Made by a program: the position numbers and the translations under genes | Notes under the pieces: model-generated | Database searches by the model: none | Told to the model about the DNA's origin: nothing | What the model saw: only the letters and a program-made list of their open reading frames with translations | Part shown: piece after piece, positions 48,301-56,218 of the stretch | Layout of the letters: the number at the start of each line of letters is the position of its first letter | How positions within the stretch are numbered: position 1 is the first letter of the stretch | Source: Stentor roeselii | Taxonomy: Eukaryota; Ciliophora; Heterotrichea; Heterotrichida; Stentoridae | Length of the DNA: 64,000 nucleotides | Reading direction: 5' to 3' | NCBI GenBank assembly: GCA_006503475.1 | Contig: RSEH01000054.1 | Span: 119,412 to 183,411, forward strand

Positions 48301-48599
48301 TTTGGTTTTAGTGATTTTAAATGGTCGTGAAGGGAATCTTCGTTGATGAATTCACTACTTTGACATTCGTACCATGATTTGAAGACTTCGAAGACTTTTG
48401 ATAGGTCTATGGTGGTTTGACTGATATAGTTGTTTAGGATTTTCAGGCTTTCTATTATGAGGGAGATGTAATGGTGCTCGTCTTTTCCGGGATTGTCTAC
48501 TCGATTGGCCAGCCTTCGAGGAAAGAAGATTGTATTAAAGAATGGATCAAGTTTTGACTCGATGTCTCGAATATTTGAGAATAAATACTTAAATTCCAT
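39327..48599 (-). CDS. Giant DUF3638/DUF3645-type putative ATPase
   Basis: A single-exon 3,090-residue protein. The first ~2,000 residues are largely helical with no known domain apart from a CxxC pair (ACLKCNRIRS, ~615). At ~2053 is LNMGEGKTSVILP, a Walker A motif of the GEGKT kind seen in SecA and in the DUF3638 family. At ~2185 is DILDESDEIL, a DExD-like Walker B. At ~2633-2670 are DSHTRGTDLKIP and QACMRMRMLGHGHRV, which sit where helicase motifs V and VI fall. Large proteins of this family occur in fungi, plants and protists and remain largely uncharacterised. A translocase or ubiquitin-linked role is inference. The absence of any internal TGA over 3,090 codons fixes the genetic code. Confidence 0.8.
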   Translation of the reverse strand: MEFKYLFSNIRDIESKLDPFFNTIFFPRRLANRVDNPGKDEHHYISLIIESLKILNNYISQTTIDLSKVFEVFKSWYECQSSEFINEDSLHDHLKSLKPNRPFLLYLRGQNAAISIYHQKDDSDLITAFQPSCFNKECMSNPSDLCNVFPKICLKVLDKTILYSKAFASYLSQLANFSNDLSKAVAVIKNSECEEFRDSYSPVLVYEWFLAFCCSEPPERFVQIIKKYRDHVVSDFSGQPFRRCGIWMTAKVFLNVLLVEEFGDAKGKALYKAVLIYSHLILAKLLQGDIEKKLEVVQKLAKRTCKLSAFKNVFPGLIGKIEDELNNFILRKKNMMENNLRKNLSKSQLVRCKLNPNFIDFQHTEHDFSDFRRLIDLSLAMDRSASGKIICSRDFKRHLDEKKIPEMIFKGDGYDYVILNDFEAWVRYSIDMSKNYSSNVCQYIFKLISPYIKYASKFYKDDPLGYSRMVLTVYKIIAVIDKIATSDFPLLLDHKLGVSTKLFQHLLLPRKSDIHYAQELFNYFTEREKALLPNLLENKKNLNDLFAIRFCQNFQKHAEKKQKLEKIDAWNIEEKKREVIKAVNLYKLALKEAEKMICNDDQYFDTSHNTKACLKCNRIRSINGRRVKIYEKLLPDSPIEKDLVIFELVIPQNISILRDSVYLFHKRILNEKIIGENLRGSWVSEKKGDDLYAIKTKVTLGSTYTSFKDSHFNSLLLKQNFNENSYIKSNGYNIHYSNKKFTLKFDTNSFDLKDLLTFKTEEHYKNLQWVLSTATYTENQAIANQGMCPPDMTKKEYLKFSMFRAGINLQLYNLLDAVETRILPFKNNSVYYLICQSLWELGPIQESSEIPSFPKVHELLAKDHYLDKLYISVSDLLDTCIHNWNEHIILLNITTISLRVVSMTTNEVQKIKYLDLLSKVRKINVSWQDQIEDMIARSDTLSEIEKSHAKGKLLEICCIFVLTFFVDRFDFKVIFQEPREITDFFMSLTKIYDHQVLYKDSSSPLRNNLLNWVKQTMNDVESFLPEFVLSDIKLIKEFLDKKWPDSMRCKISKVFYMRHKRCFEVKLSSVSSQEFEVEIGLDGAFLINNMPVSKLPNEISSHDVFQRLFGRTDFDLLPSSSGSSSHTTKWIKISEKARISYTFSFSRNKNSLNITEICDTDEKLEKLELIHHDLIKPLVPSVLSENFSHWLDKTKNQVIFRAKNFNDKTFYLKSFFKLCLTNNTIEELSSGRLLINLKSSTFQELYSKLGSLMDKAENMHVYLECKEFQKITIDLPRFGLSFELDQKKTTIFSKEFRGFQVSEDQSLGTLIGLERGLVLIDKRNSDLCKKKLIVPHGKLLLLERKFHPIIEIKTETLFSPSFFIYEVDNRVRILRAGESLTAWLYLANLHAITSSIIPDPFLKITGTGRALQILQSPHVFSCSPLDKQAYQILLSISRLSPDRNFYPANFKLLEKVTWPKYLNSYASHDAFQYLCKKIIEDSNRLGFLYEKKDLQEELKLNDNHKDLYVKGYNRLLTVEMKLKTENEILMIEKKGKNDKLLAFGLEFNWDKEKVNNVKRISSQFKCTEQLSSFWSIFNELGELTGVTKKITTNTIIDWISIRSDFLNCWLDLYEICRTCSEDEKVEVLFGLSFLAYLETDMKLLLVLKVVLENQSFFRETEAPSHSFYEMISKKDFDKNEVENIVRHHAIEVEEYHLMLKDGKLIDKLEVGKMYQKEIDDCVILMVNYFENQWPCSNPKESTINLFRNEIILEKITILFKKWLKNIELFKFFKRVELLSGLFDNNSNSNIQVFSFEIFTSCLFTRFEVVLDSSSDDSQIDPELLKTSKTIYNSGSYIEELLTEEIDSQNNSSNIPNFPLLSSSNTDLENFMLNDLKESWKAHQILKNFSKNHKTSENLEERLKTLLKTYNSKIKELTEALEKSIILKFKTYSTLKNSLILPELTPSEIQKQVINQRSRFLILSQEQVIICGAICVLWTLEQRIERCLNYLDHGESQSLALSKELENVPYKNWSPQEFPSWIVLQIELDLMIRPVQVEVAKAMMFPEGNQSLVTQLNMGEGKTSVILPMIVMVLADGKFLLRVTVLKSLFNMNRSSLTQKLGGILDKRVYVVPCRRDRNFELDNVDVVKRVLEECLRYRGVLISLPEYRLSFMLKGLEMGRKKGDLILAKKLNDIEKWLKVKGRDILDESDEILSPKYQLIYTIGQQSSINCGSLRWQVCQSVLDLCKFHFIPLHEKYGDSSVSLSFPSNTLGYPHFRLLKEDPYKDLCKEICINILKGKAKQLKFFELKDFEIDSVSHYILDQEVPADLREKVLKIFPKNSEKQKILTILRGLLAYEILLTVLSKRWRVNYGVNSKYLMQAVPFRAKDVPADRAQFAHPDIMILLTQLSYFYSGLTDQALDEVFRKLQQEPDPDPEYDCWISSIPQGVKIHESIKSFKGINLSESSQKYQILYPLLRMHTPVINYWLNSYVYPKEAKEFSGKLENSAWDLCPEETITTGFSGTNDSRLLLPINTGFLGIPKLIGTNGSLIESLLLPENNEYHSMKSGITSKEILKKMSETHKDLRLLLDVGALMLELSNLELVQDWLAMRTDLEAGVFFDESNDLKVLDRKGVVVPFDMSPYKNHLQFCVIYLDDSHTRGTDLKIPQGTVGAVTLGKGLTKDKLMQACMRMRMLGHGHRVCFFACHEVDFVIKQLKADVGAKEVLEWVINNTRDMIIEQLLYWAVQGISYYRRLQIFRRFLITHDLNEYSLLYENKDVNDVSDLYASDRVQRPVNEILHELINRFTRALNLQTSESSAFKKSCQKIIEKVEKFIGSSKVFSHLFDEEQELELEIEKEEERHKENPKSAIALSPCVSSGLEKFIMTGEISCFSQSLIPIGKGFSGSSVLKISQEKAWSKDIFLTRDFVRTVKSEFFGDDFLRPPRWVCFNPALSRPQIVVISAFEANELLEGFEGASTGLVMFMPRNRIDQNHVFTLFEQIIPQNLLQQLAVFAGSLFFHHGEVDEYLKFIGYCPSPRNEIEEKLFNSGFIQHCGFVEPENRIKVFGHMECLFEENPEQLVIRIAEIRNFGVLSKFSHVFELFRCGKRPFH

Positions 48600-49682
48600 T
48601 TATAATCAATCAAAATTAAAAATGAACTTTGGGGGGGGGTGTAATTTAAAAAAAAAATAATTTAATGAAATCAACCTTCAAAACAAATCAAGGCATCCCT
48701 TGTGTTTATAAATATTTTCCTCAACTAAAACTTGATAGTTAGCTTTTTGAAACAGAGTTTACAAAATTTTTCAAAGACTCAAGTTTTCAATAATGTATGA
48801 AAAATTCTTGATAATTTATCATTTAGACACAAAAATTTATCTATTTTTTATAATGATCTTTTTTAATATATCAAAATGAAGAATTTATTATTATCAATAC
48901 AATGAATTTTATACAAAAGAGATTTAACTAAAATACTTTTTTAAAGTTAGAAGTTCGCGTTTTGTTTAAATTTTTGTGATAAATAGGATATAAAATTACT
49001 ATAGATTAGAAGATTATCGGTTCAAGCGCCATCAGTATTATTTTTATAATAATTTTGTCTTTGATTTGTTCAAAATAAAGCGTATATGAAAATTTTTTTA
49101 TAAGTGCATATATTTATGATTTAATATCCACAAAAATTTAGGTAATTTCTTACAGAAAGGAGCATTTAATCAATAGAATATCTATAAAATCAAATTGAAT
49201 AATTTTTTTTTCGATAATATAGTAAAATTTGATTCGATTTATTTAAATCAATCTAGAGACATTTATCCAAATAATTAAACTAAAAAATATGATAGCAACA
49301 AAGCGATGACACATCAATGTTTTCCGATATAGCATTTCTCATACAAATTAGTCAATAAAACGATTAGCAGTATATAAAAACTAAAAATTAACTTTTAAAA
49401 AATATTCAACATGGAACTGTTAGGATGAGATTTAAAACTTAAATTATCATATTTTCAGAATAAATCTCAAGTTAAATAATCAAATTATATGTTTATCAAT
49501 GTTTGAGACGGTTTGAATGTAAAAATAATTGGAAAAAAATTATTTTATCGTTCTTTAAGTTGAATTAATAAACAAAAAAAAAGTTCAATTTAAATAAAAC
49601 AGGATACCAGCCGTAGATAAATTATTTGTTTTAACTAAATACCTTAATAACTAATAATCTAATAATTTAATAAATGGAGCTC
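48600..49682. other. AT-rich intergenic region
   Basis: About 1.1 kb, extremely AT-rich. It starts with a run of 9 G followed shortly by a run of about 10 A (48632-48660) just upstream of the giant gene's start. No gene or repeat is recognised. A short match to a tRNA B box near 49018 is not supported by a cloverleaf. Confidence 0.5.
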
Positions 49683-52600
49683 TTATTCTCGATCAATTAA
49701 AACTACTTCATTTATTGATACTGCATTTTTAGTATCCATTCCACTCATTTCTTGATTTCTATCAATAAAATTTTCATTTCCTGAAATACTTGAAACTTCA
49801 TTGAAAAGTTCTATCATTTCATCACCAACCTTAAATTGAGTAGAAAACTCTTTTATATTTTTTTGAAACTCAATTGATAAATTTCGATCAATATGTTTTG
49901 CATTATCTTTTAAAATTTTCAAACCTTTTTTATAGTTTTCCTCAACATTTCGATTTTTGTTCTTTTTTAGATACATGATGGCAAGGTTATTATAAATAGT
50001 GACTAAACTCCGGTAATCATTTTTTGAGACTTCTATCAATATTTTAATGCTTTCTTGATAAAATTTTTTAGCATCAGTATATTTTTTTTGCTTGCTGTAA
50101 AGATTCCCAAGGTTATTAAGAATAATGGATTGAAAAGGATGAGTTCCATAGTATGTCTTTTCAAAAAAATTCAAACTTTTTTTGTAAAGATTTTCAGCTT
50201 CATTGAACTTTTCCATTTGTTCAAATAAACTTGCTAGATTACTTAAAGTTGTAGCATAATTTGGGTTATATTCAATCTCAATATTATCTGAAATACTTTC
50301 AGTATTGTTTTTTTCATCTTCAAATATGCATTCATTGCAATATTCTTCAGCTTTCTTTAGTTTTTTACTCATTTCTACCGGGTCATTCTCTAATTTTTTA
50401 CAACTTATCATGCAATTCAAAGCAAGGTTGTTATAAGTATTAAGAATTTCTTTATTATAACTGTTATTAAAAATTTTTTTCTGTTCTTTTAAACATTCCA
50501 AGAACTTTTCTTCAGCTTCATCAAATTTTTCCATATGAAAATAAATAAAGGCGAGGCATGATAAAGTACCAGGAAGATCTTTGTAATAATCTAAAGAATC
50601 AGCTTGTTGATCTTTAAGAATCAAATTGTATAATAATTCAGATTCTTTATATTTCATATTTTTTTCATAAAATTTGGCAAATTCTAAGTAAGTTGATAAA
50701 AGTTCTTTTTTCTGGTCTTGGGATTGAAGAGCTTCTTTTTTTAGGATTTCGATGCTTTTTTGGAAATATTCTTCAGCTTCTAAATTCTCTGGCTGCTCAC
50801 TTAAGAGAATCCCAAGATCTTTATAAGTTAAGGCTTTTTCCATAATGTAATTAAAATAAATATCTCTTTTATTATCCAAACTCTGTTTTAAATAATCGGT
50901 TGCTTTCTTGAAATTATTTTTTGATCTATAAAGATTTGAAATTTTTTTGTAAGTTTCAATTAAATTTTTTTCGTTGCTTGATGAATTATCTTCTAGAATT
51001 TCAAGAGATTTTTTATATAAATTTATTGCTTTTTGATAATTCTTCTGATTTTCAACTGTTTTGGCATAATTTGAATATGTTATAGCCATATCTAGAGAAT
51101 TTGAACTAGGATTTAGATCTATATTTTTAGTAAAATAATATTGAGCTCTTGGACTATTGATCATTAAGTAAAGGTTTCCGATTTTATTATTCCAAGAGAT
51201 ATCTAAATCGATATCTCCAACAATTTTCAAGTAATTTTCAATCTTATTTAATTCCCTATCAAATTTTTCCTTGTCATATATGATTTTTATATAGCTGGAT
51301 GCAAGATTAATGCTTAAATAAAGCTCGTTAATATCTTCGATTTCTCTATTAGCTGAAATATTTTCTGCATGCTGAATCAAATCTCTCATTTTTTCGAGTT
51401 TTCCAGTATCTTCATGGATTTTTTCACAAACATCGAATTCCTTAGAAAAATATTCTAGAAGTGTTTTTCTGTTCTTTTGAAAATCTCCTATATTTGCTAA
51501 CTTTTTATGCGTATTTTCATCAATGTTAAACATTTTTTTTATCATTTCGAGATTGATTATATGCAATTCAAGTAGTTTTGGGACGACTCTTTCCCAAGAA
51601 TCAGGAAACTTTTCTTCTGTAATTTCTTTCACCATGTATTCAGGAATATCTTTAGCTGAGCATAGAGAAAAAATCTCTAAACAATAAAATACTTCATTTG
51701 GAAGGTTATATTTTAGTTTTAATTGAAATTCTTTTATTTTATCCAGATCATCTCGAGCTTCAAAGTTAATTGATAAGATTTCATTAATATCTACTTTTGA
51801 TTTGATATTTTGCATAATAACTGTAATTCGACCGCCAATTCCATCAATTTTTTTAGCTAATTTCCTAGAGTGCATTTTAATAGAAGAGTCTACTTCAATA
51901 AGAAAGCTTTCAACTTTATCATTCGGTATTCCTTTGAGCTTTAAATTTTCAAATGAATCTTCACTTATTCTAATTCTTGAAAAAGATTTTGATGAAAATT
52001 CTTGTTTTGATGTTACAAGATACTTCACATAATCATTATTAGACTCAAAGAAGTATTTTTCTAGAATTTGAAAATTTTCAAGATTGTCAAAGTAAAGTAA
52101 AATTTGTACCTTTGAAGTTTTCAATTTTTCAATTATTTCATTTTCAACTATTTCAAGTTTATCATCTATTTTTATATTGAAGAAATGTGAAAGTTTTTGA
52201 AAATCTTGACGATATGATTTTGAATTTATTTGAAGTATAACTTTATATGTATGTTTGTATTTTTTGCAATATTGTAGAGCTAAACATGATTTGCCCATTC
52301 TATTCATTTGATGAATAACTAGAAGTTTTTTTCTTCGTAAGATGTTATGAATTTCTTTATGCTCTTGTGCCCTTATTATTGTTTTATAGTGAATTTTATC
52401 GAAATCTCTAAAACACTTCGACTCTGATTCTCTATTTGTCATAGGTCTTTTTATTTTTTCAATTTTATTAATGATTATTTCTTTAATCCTTTCATCATCT
52501 TTCTTAATTTGTCCAGTTGATAACTGTTCATTATATTTTTGAATAATCTCATTTGCTTTTGATTTTACTTCACCAGATTGATCTTCAATCAAGAAGAATA

Positions 52601-53801
52601 TGAACCTGACTGCCTTTTCTTTAACTCTCCAATTTTTATGATGGAGAAGATCCTGAATTTTGGGAATAATAAATTCTAAAATAAATCGGTCACTAAATCC
52701 TTTAGATGCAGTAAACTCCCTTGTGTAATCAAGCAGAAAATAAATTTTTTGCCATTTTAGTGTTTTCACAGAGTCAAATTCTCTTATGAGAAAAATTTCA
52801 ATTTCCCCTATAGTGAACCCGGTTCTTCTATCTAAAATTTCAAATATTGTTAATTTTAATACATAGTCTATATATCTTGTTTCAAGTTTTTCTTTAATTT
52901 TCTTTATTGCAGAAACTAACTCAGTGAATAATGAGCCAATTTTGTAATTTTTTACACTGCCAATAATTTTGAAACTAAAATTAATAGCGTTTCCAATTTT
53001 AGTCCATGTAGAATTCGTATTCTTTGCATCTAAGATTAATTTTTTCATAATTTTTAACTCAAGTAGTAAACTTAAATGAATCTGATTTTTTGTTTGTACC
53101 AAATCAATAGCAGTGTTAATTTTTTTTATAAGTTCATTTTGTTGCTCTGAAGTAAAAATTGCATCTCTCTCACTCCTAAAAATATGTATCATCAGCACAA
53201 CTCTCATAATTTTTAATAATTTTTGTTTATTATTATTGAATCTTGTTTCATCATCAACCATATATTCTCCTAGCCAAGAATCTTTTTCCTCATTATCATT
53301 AAAAAATTTTTCTTTATTATTTTTCAATTGTTTTTCATCATCAACCTTATATTCTCCTTGCCAAAGAGGACTTTTATCAATATTTTGAGACAAATTAGAA
53401 AAAATTTGTAAAAGATTGGTACAATCAAATATTTCTACATTGCTTAAATTATCAATAGACTCTGCATCTAATTCATTATCTTCCATTTTACTTTTTATAA
53501 GTACTGACAGATATTGAGCATTTTCTTGTATTCGACTGTCATTTCTTGGCACTGAAGATGATCCTAAAAGTCCTGGACATACTTTCAGCTCTAAGGTACT
53601 TTTATTTATGAATATTTTTCTAGATATTAGAGATGGCATTTTAGACATCCATGAAATTGAACTCATTTTTAAACCTTCTAAAAGACCTACCCACTGTTTT
53701 GAGCTGTTTTCTACGCGAACTATTGCTTTTATTGCTCCAGACTCTTTCGCTAAAGAAATTATGAATCCTCCTCTAAGAGAGATTTCAATTGATTTACCCA
53801 T
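49683..53801 (-). CDS. STAND/NLR-like NTPase with HEAT-like and TPR regions
   Basis: This is a 1,372-residue protein. The N-terminal ~130 residues are unassigned. Two copies of a W-x-GEY-x-VDDE motif lie at ~143 and ~173. Helices with a HEAT-like unit (HHKNWRVKEKAVRFIFFLI) occur at ~380. An NB-ARC/STAND module follows: a P-loop region at ~494 (QMNRMGKSCLALQYC), Walker B at ~567 (ILLYFDNLEN) and a sensor-like YLVTSKQ at ~594. The P-loop keeps GKS but its first glycine is replaced, so nucleotide binding may be weak. From ~905 to ~1320 are TPRs of kinesin-light-chain type (for example LYKKSLEILEDNSSSNEKNL). This is the layout of NLR-like signalling proteins. An innate-immune or self-recognition role is inference only. 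Codon use is more AT-rich than in neighbours. Confidence 0.78.
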   Translation of the reverse strand: MGKSIEISLRGGFIISLAKESGAIKAIVRVENSSKQWVGLLEGLKMSSISWMSKMPSLISRKIFINKSTLELKVCPGLLGSSSVPRNDSRIQENAQYLSVLIKSKMEDNELDAESIDNLSNVEIFDCTNLLQIFSNLSQNIDKSPLWQGEYKVDDEKQLKNNKEKFFNDNEEKDSWLGEYMVDDETRFNNNKQKLLKIMRVVLMIHIFRSERDAIFTSEQQNELIKKINTAIDLVQTKNQIHLSLLLELKIMKKLILDAKNTNSTWTKIGNAINFSFKIIGSVKNYKIGSLFTELVSAIKKIKEKLETRYIDYVLKLTIFEILDRRTGFTIGEIEIFLIREFDSVKTLKWQKIYFLLDYTREFTASKGFSDRFILEFIIPKIQDLLHHKNWRVKEKAVRFIFFLIEDQSGEVKSKANEIIQKYNEQLSTGQIKKDDERIKEIIINKIEKIKRPMTNRESESKCFRDFDKIHYKTIIRAQEHKEIHNILRRKKLLVIHQMNRMGKSCLALQYCKKYKHTYKVILQINSKSYRQDFQKLSHFFNIKIDDKLEIVENEIIEKLKTSKVQILLYFDNLENFQILEKYFFESNNDYVKYLVTSKQEFSSKSFSRIRISEDSFENLKLKGIPNDKVESFLIEVDSSIKMHSRKLAKKIDGIGGRITVIMQNIKSKVDINEILSINFEARDDLDKIKEFQLKLKYNLPNEVFYCLEIFSLCSAKDIPEYMVKEITEEKFPDSWERVVPKLLELHIINLEMIKKMFNIDENTHKKLANIGDFQKNRKTLLEYFSKEFDVCEKIHEDTGKLEKMRDLIQHAENISANREIEDINELYLSINLASSYIKIIYDKEKFDRELNKIENYLKIVGDIDLDISWNNKIGNLYLMINSPRAQYYFTKNIDLNPSSNSLDMAITYSNYAKTVENQKNYQKAINLYKKSLEILEDNSSSNEKNLIETYKKISNLYRSKNNFKKATDYLKQSLDNKRDIYFNYIMEKALTYKDLGILLSEQPENLEAEEYFQKSIEILKKEALQSQDQKKELLSTYLEFAKFYEKNMKYKESELLYNLILKDQQADSLDYYKDLPGTLSCLAFIYFHMEKFDEAEEKFLECLKEQKKIFNNSYNKEILNTYNNLALNCMISCKKLENDPVEMSKKLKKAEEYCNECIFEDEKNNTESISDNIEIEYNPNYATTLSNLASLFEQMEKFNEAENLYKKSLNFFEKTYYGTHPFQSIILNNLGNLYSKQKKYTDAKKFYQESIKILIEVSKNDYRSLVTIYNNLAIMYLKKNKNRNVEENYKKGLKILKDNAKHIDRNLSIEFQKNIKEFSTQFKVGDEMIELFNEVSSISGNENFIDRNQEMSGMDTKNAVSINEVVLIDRE

Positions 53802-54785
53802 ATTGAATTATATTGAAAATGTTAAAAAATGTAGAATCTTTATCTCAACTATAATGAATGTTAAATTATATCAATTTTTATAGTGATTACTTTTTAGTTT
53901 GTTATTTCTTATAGATCTTATGATCCTTGGAGTTCATTTGATTAATTGATGAAAGTTTCAGAATACCTCAATCAAAGAATGATTTGGTGATCTTATGATA
54001 AGTGATCTTAAGTATGATTAAGCAATTTAATGATAAGAGATCTTATGATAAATTCTCTCATCTAAGAAATATCTTCAAACTCATAATCAAAATATCTCCT
54101 AATTCATAAATATGTTAGCATAAATTATTCAAACTATCAACTTAGGTAAAATTTTAAAACAATTTTTAAATTTAAGAGTTTAAGATAGTCCTAAAACTGT
54201 TTCTCTAATCCACTGTTGAATATGTTTTCAAATTACATTCACAGAGCAGAAATATTTTATTTACATTTAAAGGTTCACTCATAATCATATACAGTTTAAA
54301 ATTTTCTAGGTTCTGCCAAGATATTCTAACGATGAGCGACATAAAGAGCAGATTTAATTAAGAATTGTTTTATATCTTAGGGTTTGAAAGGATTTGGCTA
54401 TATTTTTTCAAATGGCTCAATTCGATTTGGTGCAAACTACTTGCTTAGCACATTTTTGCTTTAGAAATTAGGTTTATTTAAAGCTCGATAGGTTTTGAAT
54501 AGCTTTTCTGGTCAGAAAATTTCAGAGACTCTTCAAGTTTGATGAAAAATTTATTTCTTGCCTGCCTGTGCCCATAAATGCATCAAGTCTCCAACTTAGT
54601 ACCTCTAGTACGTAAGATGATCTACATAAGGTAATTCAATGTGATCATAATTCTCTTTTTATGTAAAAATTTTGTTTACAAACGAAATTTATAGACTATA
54701 AGTCCCCTAAATTTAGAACATTTCTACCAGAACTAATTAAACCTGATAATCAACTAAAATTTAAATCTAAACAAGGTGAATTATA
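53802..54785. other. Intergenic region between divergent genes
   Basis: Upstream DNA of the STAND gene (minus) and the small WD-type gene (plus). It contains four GATCTTA-core repeats at 53914-54050. No coding frame is seen in the rest. Confidence 0.5.
53914..54050 (+). repeat. Four GATCTTA(TGATA) repeats upstream of the STAND gene
   Basis: GATCTTATGATC at 53914, GATCTTATGATA at 53989 and 54039, and GATCTTA followed by AGTATGAT at 54004. They lie 113-249 nt upstream of the STAND start codon and could be a repeated cis-element. The core GATC is palindromic. Confidence 0.55.
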
Positions 54786-55415
54786 ATGGGAAATATATTA
54801 TGTCCTTCTTCAGCTGTACAGAACCCGGATCTATTTCAAGGTTCATATAAAGACATATCTCCTACAACAGTAAATCGAGTCAAAAGTATTAATTAAGAAG
54901 AGTTCAACAAGCTTAAATATATAGAAAAAAAAGATTATGTTGAAAAAACCTGGAATTTTATACTTGAACTCAAGAGAAAAGACTATGTTTATATTATTCA
55001 AATCCTTCTTACCTATGATGAGAAATATTTATTTGTTTGTTAATGAAATTTAGGTCAAATTGATTTAGATCGTATTATAAATAAAAGACTGTAATCTCGA
55101 TTAAGCAAGTAATCTGGATCAAAGTTTGTAATTTTTATCAAGACGGTGAATTATATAAGAGGGTAATTTACAGTTAAGTGAGTAACATGCTACAAAGGAG
55201 GTAAAATTAATAAGGAAGTAAATTTATCGAAGGATGTACTTGAAACAAAGGTAATGTTTAAAAAGATTGTATCAGCTAAAATAGTGACAATATGGAATTT
55301 AGAGACAAGTAGACGTGAACATACAAGTTCTTGCTATTGTGGTTCTTTAAATAATGAGCCTTCTAACCCGGAGCATATGAAATGGTTAAGTGCTTACCCT
55401 GAGTGTGATTACTAG
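54786..55415 (+). CDS. Small WD-type gene interrupted by one 15-nt intron and a run of tiny GT-AG modules
   Basis: Exon 1 (54786-54885) starts MGNILCPSS, a possible N-myristoylation and palmitoylation signal. Intron 54886-54900 (GTATTAATTAAGAAG, A at position 10) removes an in-frame TAA. Exon 2 (54901-55038) encodes a helical part ending ILLTYDEKYLFV. Next comes 246 nt of fourteen consecutive GT-AG modules (55039-55284). The last exon (55285-55415) encodes LTIWNLETSRREHTSS... to TAG. DEKYLFV...LTIWNLE is the centre of a WD40 repeat, so the two sides belong together. With eleven 3-nt micro-exons the spliced protein has 133 residues; removing all 246 nt as one block also keeps the frame. Only one WD repeat is present, so the gene may be a truncated copy. 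Expression is unproven. Confidence 0.55.
55039..55284 (+). repeat. Array of 14 intron-sized GT-AG modules with 3-nt spacers
   Basis: Module starts: 55039, 55054, 55072, 55091, 55109, 55128, 55146, 55163, 55182, 55201, 55218, 55236, 55251, 55269. Lengths: 15,15,16,15,16,15,14,16,16,14,15,15,15,16 nt. Each begins GT (usually GTAA) and ends AG (usually AAG), and most have A at position 10. Eleven spacers are exactly 3 nt (ATC, ACT, CAA, TTT, ACG, AGG, TGA, GAG, GAA, GAT, ATT) and two joints have none. The interiors differ, though three neighbouring modules (55091, 55109, 55128) are alike. Unspliced, all three frames are closed. The splice ends match the real introns found elsewhere in the window. 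Confidence 0.7.
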
Positions 55416-56218
55416 AATCATAATTCATTTCAATAGTTAATAATTAGTTTAGTTTCATGATTTACATCTAACTGCAAATGAATTTTCACTTCAATGATCA
55501 AACTAGATAATTCAATTCACCTAAGGAAATATTTAAAAAGTTAGTTGTGACTTTTAAGCTCCTTCAAAACTAAGTATATACTCATATATTACTAAGACCT
55601 TCATTTCTATTCAAATTAGTTAAAGAATGATAGAATTGTGGAATAAAAAACTGAAATATAAAATTTTTCTTGTAGTTAAGGGCTACATATTGTTTTTACC
55701 TTTAGGATAATGTTTGATCAGGCATGAATTGTTTAACTTGTTTTTAATAAATTTTAAGTGTTTAGATTACTAATCCAATGCATTTACAATTTACTGATAT
55801 AATATCCCTTAATTCTTTAGTTTTTTTTTTGTAGTAGGGTCCTATTAAATTATCTTGACAGCAAAAGCTTTTTCAACATGTAATTTCTTTCTACCAAATC
55901 AGTAATATTTAATGTTTATTCATTTATCAACCTCTTATAATGAATTTAAAGAAGATTTTATGCATAGACTGCAATAAAAATTACACCAACTTCAGAAAAA
56001 CTTATATTTTAAAGATAATTAAAATTTTAAAAAAATACTTAACAGGCATGATAATTACAACTTATATCATTTAGTTCAATTATGAAAAAATTGACTGTGA
56101 TAAACCACAAACATATGTATTGGCTTACATTTTTAAGTTTTGAAGTTAACAATTAATTTCCAGAAATAACTCGATTTCACATTGTATTAAACTTTATAAA
56201 TATTCCAATATAATAAAT
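55416..56218. other. AT-rich intergenic region
   Basis: About 800 nt between the small WD-type gene and the next WD40 gene. No gene, repeat or RNA is recognised. Confidence 0.5.

Noticed and set aside
48632-48660. Poly-G and poly-A tracts as a functional element
   Set aside because: Single homopolymer runs can be chance or assembly artefact; nothing else supports a role.
49010-49030. tRNA B-box-like GGTTCAAGCGCC
   Set aside because: It departs from the consensus and I could not build acceptor, anticodon or D stems around it. No tRNA or rRNA gene was found in the window.
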